64,000 nucleotides of DNA from Psychroflexus salarius. Lineage in GTDB: Bacteria; Bacteroidota; Bacteroidia; Flavobacteriales; Flavobacteriaceae. Shown here in pieces: positions 38,365-47,068 of this stretch. Each line of letters opens with the position of its first letter. Positions within the stretch are counted from its first letter, which is position 1. The notes below the pieces were generated by a model. That model was not told the DNA's origin and searched no databases. It worked only from the letters and a program-made list of their open reading frames with translations. The stretch spans positions 62,001-126,000 of the forward strand of contig NZ_FQTW01000004.1 in the NCBI RefSeq assembly GCF_900129035.1, read 5' to 3'. Made by a program: the position numbers and the translations under genes.

Positions 38365-39405
38365 TTAACTTAGCTTATCGGCTAATTTGGTAAACACTTG
38401 TTTTGGATTTTTCGTTTGATACAACACTTTATAAACAGCATTGATAATTGGTGTTTTTACCTTCTTTTTGCCATCTTTATGACTTATATCAAAAGCACTT
38501 TTGGTAGCATAATAACCTTCAGCAATCATGCTCATCTCCATTTGTGCACTTTTTACAGTATAGCCTTTACCAATCATATTTCCAAATAAACGGTTTCGGC
38601 TAAAAACTGAATATCCTGTAACAAGCAAATCTCCTAAATAGGCCGAATCATTAATGTTACGCTTCATTTTGTAGCGTTTTTTAATAAAGCGTTTCATTTC
38701 TTTTATGGCATTACTCATCAATACACTTTGAAAATTATCACCATAACCTAAACCATGAGCAATACCAGCTGCAATAGCGTAAATATTTTTCAATACAGCC
38801 GCATATTCTGTACCGATAATATCTTCAGAAACATTGCATTTAATGTAATCGCTACTTAAAAAATGGGCAACTGTATTGGCGTGATTTTCATTAGCACAAG
38901 CTATGGTTAAATAAGATAATCGTTCAAGAGCAACTTCTTCAGCATGACATGGTCCTGTAATAACGCCAATTTTTTCAAATGGAATTTGGTAACGTTCATT
39001 AAAATGCTCACCAACTAACAAATGACTTTCTGGTACAATGCCTTTAATAGCACTAAACACGATCTTATCGCTAAAAGGCGCTGTAATTTTATCCAATTCA
39101 TTTTGCAGAAATGCTGATGGCACAACAAAAATTAATATATCTGATTGCTCAACGACTTTATTAATTTGGTTGGTTAATTTTAATTGATTTGTATCAAATT
39201 CAACTGCACTCAAATAGTTTGGGTTATGACCTTCTTTTAAGATATGCTCAATTGCAGTTTCATTGCGCATATACCAATTGACTGCATGTAAATTTTCACA
39301 TAGCATTTTAACTATTGCAGTAGCCCAGCTACCACCGCCAATAACACCAAAATTAGGGTTTGGCGTCTGTAATACTTGTTTTATATCGGTTGTTTGGTCT
39401 GTCAA
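38365..39405 (-). CDS. gpsA: NAD(P)-dependent glycerol-3-phosphate dehydrogenase
   Basis: 346 residues. It reduces dihydroxyacetone phosphate to sn-glycerol-3-phosphate for phospholipid synthesis. The nucleotide-binding motif GVIGGGSWATAIVK lies at about residue 20, followed by VPSAFLQ, SAIKGIVPES, GPCHAEEVALE and the catalytic Lys region EYAAVLKNIYAIAAGIAHGLGYGDNFQS. The first 15-20 residues precede the conserved core, so a slightly later start is possible, but no better start codon is evident. It lies 14 bases after nadD. Confidence 0.95.
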   Translation of the reverse strand: MTDQTTDIKQVLQTPNPNFGVIGGGSWATAIVKMLCENLHAVNWYMRNETAIEHILKEGHNPNYLSAVEFDTNQLKLTNQINKVVEQSDILIFVVPSAFLQNELDKITAPFSDKIVFSAIKGIVPESHLLVGEHFNERYQIPFEKIGVITGPCHAEEVALERLSYLTIACANENHANTVAHFLSSDYIKCNVSEDIIGTEYAAVLKNIYAIAAGIAHGLGYGDNFQSVLMSNAIKEMKRFIKKRYKMKRNINDSAYLGDLLVTGYSVFSRNRLFGNMIGKGYTVKSAQMEMSMIAEGYYATKSAFDISHKDGKKKVKTPIINAVYKVLYQTKNPKQVFTKLADKLS

Positions 39406-39419
39406 AATAAAGCGTGTTT

Positions 39420-40007
39420 TTATGTTCTATAAAAATTCATCTCGTCAATATATTGCCAAACTTTAGCAGGCAACAGTGGTTCTACCACTTTATCCTCTTT
39501 AATAGATGAACGAATTAATGTTGATGATATTTCAATCACAGGCGTATTTGTCATCACTATTTTAGGGTGATTTTTAAACTGCTCAGGAATATTGCCTTTA
39601 GACAATCTTGGACAAACATAAATAGAATGATGATCTATGATGTATTCCCAATTCTTCCATTTATGAAAGTGATTTAAATTATCTTCTCCCATAATTATAG
39701 AAAAATCACGATTAGGATATTGATCACTTAGTTCTGCTAAAGTTAACGCGGTGTAATTAGGTTGAGGCATTTTAAATTCAATATCGCATGGCTTTAGATA
39801 ATCGTAGGCTTCAACGGCTTGATAAACCATTTCTAAGCGATGGTGATTATCCAGCAAATTGGTTGATTTTTTAAATGGACTTTGCGGGGTGACAACTAGC
39901 CAAATTTCATCTAAATCTGTAAACTGAGCTAAATGATTGGCAATAATTAAATGACCAATATGAAAAGGATTAAATGTCCCAAAATAGAGTCCGACTGCCT
40001 TTTTCAT
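39420..40007 (-). CDS. nadD: Nicotinate-nucleotide adenylyltransferase
   Basis: 195 residues. It converts nicotinate mononucleotide and ATP to deamido-NAD, the penultimate step of NAD synthesis. The N-terminus GLYFGTFNPFHIGHLIIANHL carries the HxGH nucleotidyltransferase motif, followed by WLVVTPQSPFKK, the IMGEDNLNHFHKWKNW segment and the C-terminal ISSTLIRSSIKE (the ISST-x-IR motif). It sits 2 bases after gmk in a tight unit. Confidence 0.96.
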   Translation of the reverse strand: MKKAVGLYFGTFNPFHIGHLIIANHLAQFTDLDEIWLVVTPQSPFKKSTNLLDNHHRLEMVYQAVEAYDYLKPCDIEFKMPQPNYTALTLAELSDQYPNRDFSIIMGEDNLNHFHKWKNWEYIIDHHSIYVCPRLSKGNIPEQFKNHPKIVMTNTPVIEISSTLIRSSIKEDKVVEPLLPAKVWQYIDEMNFYRT

Positions 40008-40009
40008 GA

Positions 40010-40585
40010 TTAATTAATGTAATTATAAACCAATTGGTAAGCCTCATCAAGTGCATCATCTAAAACTTCATTTATAATGGTATAATCAAATTGTGGCGCT
40101 GTTGCCATTTCAATTGAAGCTTTTGCAACTCGCATATTAATTTTATCATCAGTTTCGGTTTTTCGTTTTTTTAGACGAATTTTAAGTTCCTCAATACTTG
40201 GCGGTTTCACGAAAACTGCTAAAGTTCGGTCAGGGTAAATTTGTTTAATATCTAAACCGCCAACCACATCTATATCAAACACAACATGTTTACCTTTTGC
40301 CCAAATTCGCTCGACTTCAGCTTTAAGTGTACCATAAAAATTATCTCGATAGACTTCTTCCCACTCTAAAAAATCATCATTTTTAATATGTTGCTTAAAT
40401 TCTTTTAAGCTCATAAAATAATAATCTTCACCATGTATTTCATGACCACGAGGTTCTCGAGAAGTTGCTGATATTGAAAAATCTAAATTTAATTCTTGTT
40501 GAGCAAGTAAGTGTCTGACAATCGTGGTTTTACCTGAGCCTGAAGGTGCCGAAAATACAATTAGTTTTCCTTTAAAATCACTCAT
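40010..40585 (-). CDS. gmk: Guanylate kinase
   Basis: 191 residues. It phosphorylates GMP to GDP with ATP. The P-loop APSGSGKTT covers residues 13-21. The GMP-binding segment SATSREPRGHEIHGEDYYFMS contains the conserved Arg, Glu and Tyr residues, and DIDVVGGLDIKQIYP and RLKKRKTETDDKI (lid) follow. It starts 1 base after the yicC stop and is followed by nadD after 2 bases, a common flavobacterial gene order. Confidence 0.97.
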   Translation of the reverse strand: MSDFKGKLIVFSAPSGSGKTTIVRHLLAQQELNLDFSISATSREPRGHEIHGEDYYFMSLKEFKQHIKNDDFLEWEEVYRDNFYGTLKAEVERIWAKGKHVVFDIDVVGGLDIKQIYPDRTLAVFVKPPSIEELKIRLKKRKTETDDKINMRVAKASIEMATAPQFDYTIINEVLDDALDEAYQLVYNYIN

Positions 40586-40586
40586 A

Positions 40587-41456
40587 TTATAACACGTTTA
40601 AAAGCTGCTCTTTGATTTTTTCAAGCTCATCCTTCATCTTAACTACTAATTTTTGCATCGGTGCGAAATTAGATTTTGAGCCAATAGTATTAATTTCACG
40701 TCCGATTTCTTGACAAATGAAATTAAGCTTTTTGCCATTAGATTCTGCTGTATTCATCGTTTTAAAAAAATAGTCAAGATGGTTATCAAGTCGGGTTTTC
40801 TCTTCTGTAATATCATATTTTTCAAGATAATACATCAATTCTTGCTCAAAACGATTTTGGTCAACATCTACTTTCAAGTCTGTCACTGCTTTATGCAAAC
40901 GTTCACGAACCTTATCAATACGTTCAGGATCAATAGCTTTTACTTCAGTTATTAACGACTTTAAGTTTGAAATTCGTAGGTTAAAATCTTGCTCTAAAGC
41001 TTTTCCTTCATCATTTCTGTGCAGGATCAATTGTTCTATGGCAGACTTAAATGTTTCCTTAACTGCTTCAGCTTCTGCAGGGTCAAGTTCTTTTTTTTCA
41101 TTCACTAAAGCCTCAGGTAAATTTATTGCAATAGGAAGAAGATCTTTAAAGTTTAGCTCGTCGCCTTCAGTTGAAATAGATTTTAGTTGCTGAACATAAG
41201 CTTGCACAGCCTTGGTGTTAATTTCAGTTGAAGTTTCTCCGGTTTTAGATTCAACATGAAGAGAAACATCTACTTTCCCTCGGTATAAGTGTTCGCTTAT
41301 TAAGTTTCTGAGTGGCATTTCAAGTTCGCGATACTGCGAAGACATGCGTAAATTAACATCTAAATTTTTACTATTTAAAGACTTAAGCTCAACACGAATA
41401 GTTTTGTGGCTCAGCTCGGTTAAGCTTTTGCCGTAACCCGTCATTGATTGAATCAT
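40587..41456 (-). CDS. YicC family endoribonuclease
   Basis: 289 residues. The N-terminus MIQSMTGYGKS and ELKSLNSKNLDVNLRM are hallmarks of the YicC/YloC family. The C-terminal DUF1732 region ends in FICQEIGREINTIGSKS...VVKMKDELEKIKEQLLNVL. YicC has been characterised as an endoribonuclease in E. coli. It is the first gene of the yicC-gmk-nadD-gpsA-EamA operon, with a good promoter match just upstream (41481-41508). The pairing with gmk is widely conserved across bacteria. Confidence 0.95.
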   Translation of the reverse strand: MIQSMTGYGKSLTELSHKTIRVELKSLNSKNLDVNLRMSSQYRELEMPLRNLISEHLYRGKVDVSLHVESKTGETSTEINTKAVQAYVQQLKSISTEGDELNFKDLLPIAINLPEALVNEKKELDPAEAEAVKETFKSAIEQLILHRNDEGKALEQDFNLRISNLKSLITEVKAIDPERIDKVRERLHKAVTDLKVDVDQNRFEQELMYYLEKYDITEEKTRLDNHLDYFFKTMNTAESNGKKLNFICQEIGREINTIGSKSNFAPMQKLVVKMKDELEKIKEQLLNVL

Positions 41457-41480
41457 ACCCTGAATTTAAAAATTAACTTA

Positions 41481-41508
41481 CAAATGTAAAAAAACTAAAA
41501 CTAAGCAA
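41481..41508 (-). promoter_or_regulatory. Bacteroidota-type promoter for the yicC operon (TTG-17-TACATTTG)
   Basis: On the minus strand TTG (41508-41506) is followed after 17 bases by TACATTTG (41488-41481), 24 bases before the yicC start codon. Both elements and the spacing fit the Flavobacterium consensus. Confidence 0.65.
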
Positions 41509-41563
41509 CGACAAATAGTGCTATATGCCGCAAATATTTTAATTTCGTTAGTTTTACAGATAT

Positions 41564-42679
41564 ATGAAATATTATATTATTGCAGGTGAAGCTTCTGGCG
41601 ATTTACACGCGTCTAACTTAATTAAGGCGCTAAAAGTTGAAGATCCACAAGCTCAATTCAGGTTTTGGGGTGGCGATTTAATGGCTAAAGCTGTGCAATC
41701 TAAACCAGTAAAGCATTATCGTGAGTTAGCTTTTATGGGATTTGCAGAAGTTCTTCTCAATATCAGAACAATTTTTAAAAACATTAAATTTTGTAAAGCT
41801 GATATTGCCAAGTACCAACCTGATGTGATTATTTTTATTGATTATCCTGGATTTAATATGCGCATTGCTCAATGGGCAAAACAAAAAGAAATTAAAACTT
41901 TTTATTACATCTCTCCACAAATTTGGGCATGGAAAGAGAATCGGATTAAAAAAATTAAGCGTGATGTTGATCAAATGTTTGTGATTTTACCTTTTGAAAA
42001 AAGTTTTTATGAACATAAACACAATTTTAAAGTCCATTTTGTAGGCCATCCTCTACTTGATGCTATTGCTCAATTTAAACCAGACACCTTAGAAGCGTTT
42101 AAAGAAAAGCATCAACTTGATGACCGTGAAATTATTGCTATTTTACCTGGAAGCAGAAAGCAAGAAATAAGTAAAATGCTAAGCACAATGCTCAAAATGC
42201 CCTCACAATTTAAAGACTATCAGTTTGTAATTGCTGGAGCACCTAGCCAAGAGAATAGCTTTTATAAGCAGTACACACAAAAAGAAAACATCTCATTTGT
42301 AGCTAACGAAACCTATAACTTGCTCTCGCATGCCAAAGCTGCCATGGTAACTTCTGGGACAGCAACATTAGAAACTGCTTTATTTGAGGTGCCTGAAGTT
42401 GTTTGTTACAAAGGAAATGAAATTTCATACCAAATTGCAAAACGCATTATCACCTTAAAATATATTTCTTTAGTCAATTTAATTATGGATGCTGAAATTG
42501 TGACTGAATTAATTCAAAATGATTTTAATGAAGTACGACTTAAAGAAGAGTTGAAGCTTCTACTAGAAAACTCACGAGCAGAAGAACTAAAAAAAGATTA
42601 TAAGCATTTAAAAGAAGCTCTAGGAGGCGTTGGTGCTAGCCAAAAAACAGCCCAATTAATGGTTGGTTTATTAAAATAA
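41564..42679 (+). CDS. lpxB: Lipid-A-disaccharide synthase
   Basis: 371 residues, GT19 family. It condenses UDP-2,3-diacylglucosamine and lipid X to the lipid A disaccharide at the inner membrane. Diagnostic segments are YYIIAGEASGDLHASNLI at the N-terminus, FRFWGGDLM, ELAFMGFAEVL, DVIIFIDYPGFNMRIA, YYISPQIWAWKENRIKKIK, FVGHPLLD, AILPGSRKQEISK and TSGTATLETALFEVPEVVCYKG. It is divergent from yicC and closed by a terminator at 42680, so it is monocistronic. Confidence 0.96.
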   Translation: MKYYIIAGEASGDLHASNLIKALKVEDPQAQFRFWGGDLMAKAVQSKPVKHYRELAFMGFAEVLLNIRTIFKNIKFCKADIAKYQPDVIIFIDYPGFNMRIAQWAKQKEIKTFYYISPQIWAWKENRIKKIKRDVDQMFVILPFEKSFYEHKHNFKVHFVGHPLLDAIAQFKPDTLEAFKEKHQLDDREIIAILPGSRKQEISKMLSTMLKMPSQFKDYQFVIAGAPSQENSFYKQYTQKENISFVANETYNLLSHAKAAMVTSGTATLETALFEVPEVVCYKGNEISYQIAKRIITLKYISLVNLIMDAEIVTELIQNDFNEVRLKEELKLLLENSRAEELKKDYKHLKEALGGVGASQKTAQLMVGLLK

Positions 42680-42709
42680 AAAAGCCTCAACTCATCTGTT
42701 GAAGCTTTT
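42680..42709 (+). terminator. Terminator between lpxB and the CoA transferase genes
   Basis: AAAAGCCTCAAC and GTTGAAGCTTTT pair with one mismatch around a TCATCT loop just after the lpxB stop. The flanking A and T runs suit both directions, so it may also end the convergent CoA-transferase transcript. Confidence 0.7.
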
Positions 42710-42749
42710 CTTTAAGACTTTTAGTGATATTAAGTGTAATCTAACTTAA

Positions 42750-43403
42750 TTAAAATTTCATTTCAGGCACATCACCTTCAACAATTAAATCACCTTCCGT
42801 GGCCTTTTTAATTTCTTCAACACTTACGCCTGGCGCACGTTCTATCAATTTAAATTGACCATCAACAATATCTAAGACTGCCAAATTTGTAACAATTTTG
42901 GTTACACATTTCACGCCAGTTAAAGGCAAACTACAGGATTTTAACAATTTAGATTGACCAGCTTTATTAGTATGCATCATTGCAACGATGATATTTTTTG
43001 CCGAACCTACCAAATCCATAGCGCCACCCATACCTTTTACCATTTTGCCTGGTATTTTCCAGTTGGCAATATTACCATCTTGTGCAACTTCCATCGCGCC
43101 AAGAATTGTTAAATCGACATGTTGACCGCGTATCATTCCAAAACTCAAGGCTGAATCAAAAAAACTAGCGCCCGGTAGAGCTGTAATGGTTTGTTTACCA
43201 GCATTAATTAAATCAGCATCGACTTGTGTTTCAGTAGGAAAAGGTCCCATTCCTAAAATCCCGTTTTCACTTTGAAATTCAACTTCAATATCATCACGCA
43301 CAAAATTAGCCACCAAAGTAGGAATCCCGATACCTAAATTTACATAATAACCGTTTTTCACCTCTTGAGCAATGCGTTTTGCAATTCCGTTTTTGTCAAG
43401 CAT
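42750..43403 (-). CDS. 3-oxoacid CoA-transferase subunit B
   Basis: 217 residues. Family I CoA transferase beta chain: IAKRIAQEVKNGYYVNLGIGIPTLVANFV at the start, the catalytic glutamate in FQSENGILGMGP (about residue 52), SFGMIRGQHVDLTILGAMEVAQDGNIANWKIPG and MGGAMDLV. With subunit A (48 bases upstream) it moves CoA between succinyl-CoA (or acetyl-CoA) and a 3-oxoacid such as acetoacetate. ScoB and AtoA cannot be separated safely, although the sequence pattern favours the succinyl-CoA:3-ketoacid type. Confidence 0.92.
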   Translation of the reverse strand: MLDKNGIAKRIAQEVKNGYYVNLGIGIPTLVANFVRDDIEVEFQSENGILGMGPFPTETQVDADLINAGKQTITALPGASFFDSALSFGMIRGQHVDLTILGAMEVAQDGNIANWKIPGKMVKGMGGAMDLVGSAKNIIVAMMHTNKAGQSKLLKSCSLPLTGVKCVTKIVTNLAVLDIVDGQFKLIERAPGVSVEEIKKATEGDLIVEGDVPEMKF

Positions 43404-43451
43404 ATATTTAATGTATTTTAATTCTTTAATTAAAAGTCTAGTTGTTTATAT

Positions 43452-44147
43452 TTAATCCTTTACTGTACGTTTTTCGATGCGTTTTTCAAAAGATTCACCT
43501 TTAAAAATACGCTGCACAAAAACACCTGGAATATGGATAAAATTAGGGTCAAGCTCACCAGCCTCAACAAGTTCTTCAACTTCAACTACAGTTATTTTTG
43601 CAGCACCACACATATTTGGATTAAAGTTTCGAGCGGTACCTTTAAAAATCAAATTGCCAGCTGTATCGCCTTTCCAAGCTTTAATAAAAGCAAAATCAGC
43701 TTTAAAGGCGTGCTCTAAAATATGAGGTTTGCCATCAAACTCACGTACTTCTTTGCCTTCAGCCACTTCTGTTCCATAACCAGCTGGTGTAAAAAATGCT
43801 GGAACACCGTTTTGGGCTGCTCGACAACGTTCAGCTAAAGTTCCTTGCGGAATTAAATCTACTTCAAGTTCGCCACTAAGCATTTGGCGTTCAAACTCAG
43901 CATTTTCGCCAACGTAAGATGAAATCATTTTTTTTATTTGCTTTTTTTTGAGTAGCAAGCCTAAACCAAAATCATCTACGCCAGCATTGTTTGATATACA
44001 AGTAATATCTTTAATATTTCGATTGACCAGTTCTGCAATAGCGTTTTCAGGAATTCCGCTGAGACCGAAACCGCCTAGCATAAAGGTCATTCCATCTTGA
44101 ACATCTTCAAGAGCTTCACTGACAGAATTTACAGTTTTCGTAATCAT
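43452..44147 (-). CDS. 3-oxoacid CoA-transferase subunit A
   Basis: 231 residues. Family I CoA transferase alpha chain: [22 protein letters not shown] near residue 20, [56 protein letters not shown] (about 75-110), [18 protein letters not shown] and [24 protein letters not shown]. It forms the heteromeric enzyme with subunit B. The gene pair lies between the lpxB terminator and the hem operon terminator (44223-44251), so it is its own transcription unit for ketone-body or acetoacetate use. Confidence 0.93.
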   Translation of the reverse strand: MITKTVNSVSEALEDVQDGMTFMLGGFGLSGIPENAIAELVNRNIKDITCISNNAGVDDFGLGLLLKKKQIKKMISSYVGENAEFERQMLSGELEVDLIPQGTLAERCRAAQNGVPAFFTPAGYGTEVAEGKEVREFDGKPHILEHAFKADFAFIKAWKGDTAGNLIFKGTARNFNPNMCGAAKITVVEVEELVEAGELDPNFIHIPGVFVQRIFKGESFEKRIEKRTVKD

Positions 44148-44222
44148 CTATTTAATTTTAGCCTAAAAATACGTAATTTTTAAAGTTTCAACAATTCACT
44201 TGCGATATTTTTAAACAAATAA

Positions 44223-44251
44223 AAAATGCTTCAATAGAATTGAAGCATTTT
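44223..44251 (-). terminator. Terminator of the hemA-hemC-hemD-hemE operon
   Basis: AAAATGCTTCAA / TTGAAGCATTTT is a perfect 12-bp stem with a TAGAA loop. A run of A at 44217-44226 provides the U-tract on the minus strand. It lies about 190 bases past the hemE stop because a repeat element (44281-44443) sits in between. Confidence 0.8.
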
Positions 44252-44280
44252 GAGTTTAATTCAGAATAAATTTAGCAATC

Positions 44281-44443
44281 ATACCAAATATTCTATGAAA
44301 TGAGATAAAAAGAAATTGAATTATAATTGTCTTAATCAAGGTAAAAAAAATTAAGCATAGCCTTAGCTACGTTTCATTTTTTTAACGAAGATAAAGGCAA
44401 GTAGAAACTATTTATTTGTCTTATTTTATGGGATATTTGGTAT
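44281..44443. repeat. MITE/REP-like whole-element inverted repeat, copy 1
   Basis: A 163-bp element begins ATACCAAATAT and ends with its exact complement ATATTTGGTAT. The two arms (44281-44361 and 44366-44443) pair imperfectly along nearly their whole length, with the apex TAGC-CTTA-GCTA. It is about 95 percent identical by eye to copy 2 at 53072-53232 (six substitutions and two 1-base indels). It begins at the last base of the hemE stop codon and lies before the operon terminator, so it is part of the hem mRNA 3' end. No clear target-site duplication is seen and there is no ORF inside. Confidence 0.85.
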
Positions 44444-45468
44444 TAGCTTTCATAATTCTTAATGGCATTCACAAAAGCCTTTGCATGGTCTACAGGAATA
44501 TTTGGTAAAATACCATGACCAAGATTAGCGATATATTTATCTTTTCCAAAGCGATTTAGCATTTCAAGCGCCATTTTTTCAATTTCTGGTATTGGTGACA
44601 ATAAACGTGATGGGTCAAAATTACCTTGTAATGTAATGCTGTTATTAGTTAATTTTCTTGCCACTTCTGGACTGCAAGTCCAGTCAACTCCAAGTGCTGC
44701 TGCACCCGATTTAGACATGTGTTCTAGAGCAAACCAACAGCCTTTTCCAAATGCAATCACAGGAATGTCTGGTCTTAAGGCATCAATAATTTGCTGCATA
44801 TACTGCCAAGAAAAAGTTTGGTAATCTTCTGGTGATAACATGCCGCCCCAAGAATCGAATACTTGCACTGCATCGACGCCAGCTTCAACCTTTCCTTTTA
44901 AATAAGCAATAGTCGTATCGGTTATTTTTTGAAGCAATTGATGTGCTAACTCAGGTTCTGAAAAACAAAAGGCCTTGGCTTTATCAAAATTCTTAGAGCC
45001 TTGACCTTGCACACAATAACAAAAAATCGTCCATGGCGAACCAGCAAATCCAATTAAAGGCACCTCATCATTTAAGGCTTCTTTTGTGAGTTTTATCGCA
45101 TCGTATACATATCCTAACTCTTCATAAACATTAGGCACAACGGCAGCATCAACTCCTTTTTTGTCTCGAATAGGATGAGGCAACCAAGGCCCAAGACCTG
45201 GCTTCATCTCTACCTCTATATTCATAGCTTGCGGAACAACCAAAATATCGCTAAATAAAATTGCCGCATCGGTACCAACTTGATGAATTGGCATTACTGT
45301 TATTTCAGTAGCTAACTCAGGTGTTCGACAACGTGTAAAAAAATCATATTTTTCCTTTAGTTTCATGAAATCTGGTAGATATCGTCCTGCTTGACGCATC
45401 ATCCAAACCGGTGGCCTACTAACTGTTTCACCTTTTAAAGCACGTAGAAATAAATCGTTTTTTATCAT
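44443..45468 (-). CDS. hemE: Uroporphyrinogen decarboxylase
   Basis: 341 residues, the normal length. It removes four carboxyl groups from uroporphyrinogen III to give coproporphyrinogen III. Signatures are the N-terminal [17 protein letters not shown] (substrate-binding Arg pair), [49 protein letters not shown] (catalytic Asp region), [14 protein letters not shown] and the end [19 protein letters not shown]. Last gene of hemA-hemC-hemD-hemE. Its stop codon TAA (44445-44443) shares its last base with the repeat element that follows. Confidence 0.97.
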   Translation of the reverse strand: MIKNDLFLRALKGETVSRPPVWMMRQAGRYLPDFMKLKEKYDFFTRCRTPELATEITVMPIHQVGTDAAILFSDILVVPQAMNIEVEMKPGLGPWLPHPIRDKKGVDAAVVPNVYEELGYVYDAIKLTKEALNDEVPLIGFAGSPWTIFCYCVQGQGSKNFDKAKAFCFSEPELAHQLLQKITDTTIAYLKGKVEAGVDAVQVFDSWGGMLSPEDYQTFSWQYMQQIIDALRPDIPVIAFGKGCWFALEHMSKSGAAALGVDWTCSPEVARKLTNNSITLQGNFDPSRLLSPIPEIEKMALEMLNRFGKDKYIANLGHGILPNIPVDHAKAFVNAIKNYES

Positions 45469-45486
45469 GAGTAAAAGTTTATAAAC

Positions 45487-46140
45487 TTATTGATTATTTA
45501 ATAATTTGATGGCTCTAGCAATACAACTTTCAATTGAGGTTGTAAGAGATACCGAGACATTTTTGCTAAACTTTTTAGCTGATTGGGCCGTCGTTTCTCC
45601 AATACAAACTAAATAGTTCGGTGTTTTTGTGTTAACGCTGAAAAAAGACTTCACTCCACTTGGGCTGAAAAAAAGCACAGCGTCAAATTGATTTGAAAAG
45701 CTTTTATAATGAGGAATAGTTGAATAGATATGATGTTCTTTAAATTCAATTCCAGCTGAAGTTAGCGCACTTGGGATTGTATTTAGGCGTTGAGTTGAAC
45801 ACAATAAATTAAAGGTTTCATTACTGTAAGCTTCAACTAAAATTTGACTTAAATATTTGGCATAGGTACAAATTAAAACCACATTGTAGCCAGCATTTAT
45901 AAGTAAGTTTGCTGTTTTTTGACCGACACAAAATACGCTTTTAAACATCAACTGATGCTTAATGCAAATTTTAGCAGCCGTTTGACTGGTAATAATAGCA
46001 TTTTTAATATTACGTTTAGGAATTGCTTCAGGCTTAACTTCAGTAGAAATGGCATTATACTCTACCAAACTATGATTTGTATTTAAAACAAGTTGGCGTT
46101 GTGATTCTGTAAGTTTTTTAGTTGAAAGCAATCTTGCCAT
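45487..46140 (-). CDS. hemD: Uroporphyrinogen-III synthase
   Basis: 217 residues. It cyclises hydroxymethylbilane with inversion of ring D. HemD sequences diverge strongly. Here the fold is suggested by the two-domain alternation, IITSQTAAKI near residue 48, KTANLLINAGYNVV near 73, the conserved VLFFSPSGVKSFF near 153 and NYLVCIGETTAQSAKK near 172. Position settles it: the start overlaps the hemC stop by one base (TAATG) and hemE follows after 18 bases. Confidence 0.9.
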   Translation of the reverse strand: MARLLSTKKLTESQRQLVLNTNHSLVEYNAISTEVKPEAIPKRNIKNAIITSQTAAKICIKHQLMFKSVFCVGQKTANLLINAGYNVVLICTYAKYLSQILVEAYSNETFNLLCSTQRLNTIPSALTSAGIEFKEHHIYSTIPHYKSFSNQFDAVLFFSPSGVKSFFSVNTKTPNYLVCIGETTAQSAKKFSKNVSVSLTTSIESCIARAIKLLNNQ

Positions 46141-47051
46141 TATAATATCGCTCTTAAGGCTTTCATTAATTGATCGCCGCCTTGGGCTAAAATTTCACGC
46201 GCACAATCTTCGCCAAAGTTTTCAGCGTCAGTTACTGCTGTAGACTTTTTTATTTCAAATTTTTGTTGACCGTCAAGACTGAACAAAGCAGCATGCAAAT
46301 GTATTTTCTGATTTCTAACTTCAGCATAAGCACCAATTGGCGCTGTGCAACCACCTTCTAAAGTTTTTAGAAAATCTCGTTCAACACTTACAGCAAGATC
46401 AGTTGGTTGATGATTTAATTCTTTTACAGCATTTAAACACTGCATATTTTCTTCTAAACAAACCACCAACATTGCACCTTGTGCAGGAGCAGGAATCATC
46501 CAGTCTAAAGCCAAGTGTTGTTCGGGTAGCAGATTGATGCGTTCCAGACCGGCTGCTGCAAAAATAGCAGCATCCCAATTATTATCTTTCAATTTTTGAA
46601 GACGTGTGTTTACATTGCCACGTAAATTTTCGACTTTATGATTTGGATATTTGTGCAGCCATTGTGCTTTACGCCTGAGGCTTCCTGTTGCAATTGTGCC
46701 AGATTCATTTAAAAAATCAAGCCCCTTATGGATTAAAATATCTTTATGATTTGCTCTTGGCAAAACCGCTGCCTTTACAACATTTTTAGGTAAAGCTGTC
46801 GGGACATCTTTCATGGAATGAACAGCAATATCAATATCTTTATTAAGTAAGGCAATATCTAAAGTTTTGGTAAAAATACCTGTAATACCCATTTCATACA
46901 ACGGAACATCTAGGTTTAAATCGCCTTGAGATTTTACAGGCTTAAGCTCTGTTGAATAACCATTATTTTGGAGTAAATCTTGAACTTTTTTGGCTTGCCA
47001 TAGAGCTAATTCGCTATCACGTGTACCAATAATTATAGGTTGTTGTTGCAA
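46140..47051 (-). CDS. hemC: Hydroxymethylbilane synthase (porphobilinogen deaminase)
   Basis: 303 residues. It polymerises four porphobilinogens. Signatures are IIGTRDSELALWQAKKVQ at the start, GIFTKTLDIALLNKDIDIAVHSMKDVPT (Lys and catalytic Asp region), TGSLRRKAQW, ENLRGNVNTRLQKL and the dipyrromethane-cofactor cysteine Cys235 in LEGGCTAPIGAYA. It lies between hemA (17 bases upstream) and hemD (TAATG overlap). hemB and hemL are not in this window. Confidence 0.97.
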   Translation of the reverse strand: MQQQPIIIGTRDSELALWQAKKVQDLLQNNGYSTELKPVKSQGDLNLDVPLYEMGITGIFTKTLDIALLNKDIDIAVHSMKDVPTALPKNVVKAAVLPRANHKDILIHKGLDFLNESGTIATGSLRRKAQWLHKYPNHKVENLRGNVNTRLQKLKDNNWDAAIFAAAGLERINLLPEQHLALDWMIPAPAQGAMLVVCLEENMQCLNAVKELNHQPTDLAVSVERDFLKTLEGGCTAPIGAYAEVRNQKIHLHAALFSLDGQQKFEIKKSTAVTDAENFGEDCAREILAQGGDQLMKALRAIL

Positions 47052-47068
47052 TTTTAAGCGGTTTAAAA

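Noticed and set aside
43477-43725. Plus-strand open frames within the CoA transferase subunit A gene
   Set aside because: Antisense shadows with no family resemblance, and the minus-strand gene is unambiguous.
44281-44443. Considered as only a large terminator of the hem operon
   Set aside because: A near-identical copy at 53072-53232 and a separate classical terminator at 44223-44251 show that it is a dispersed element, though it may also affect transcription ends.
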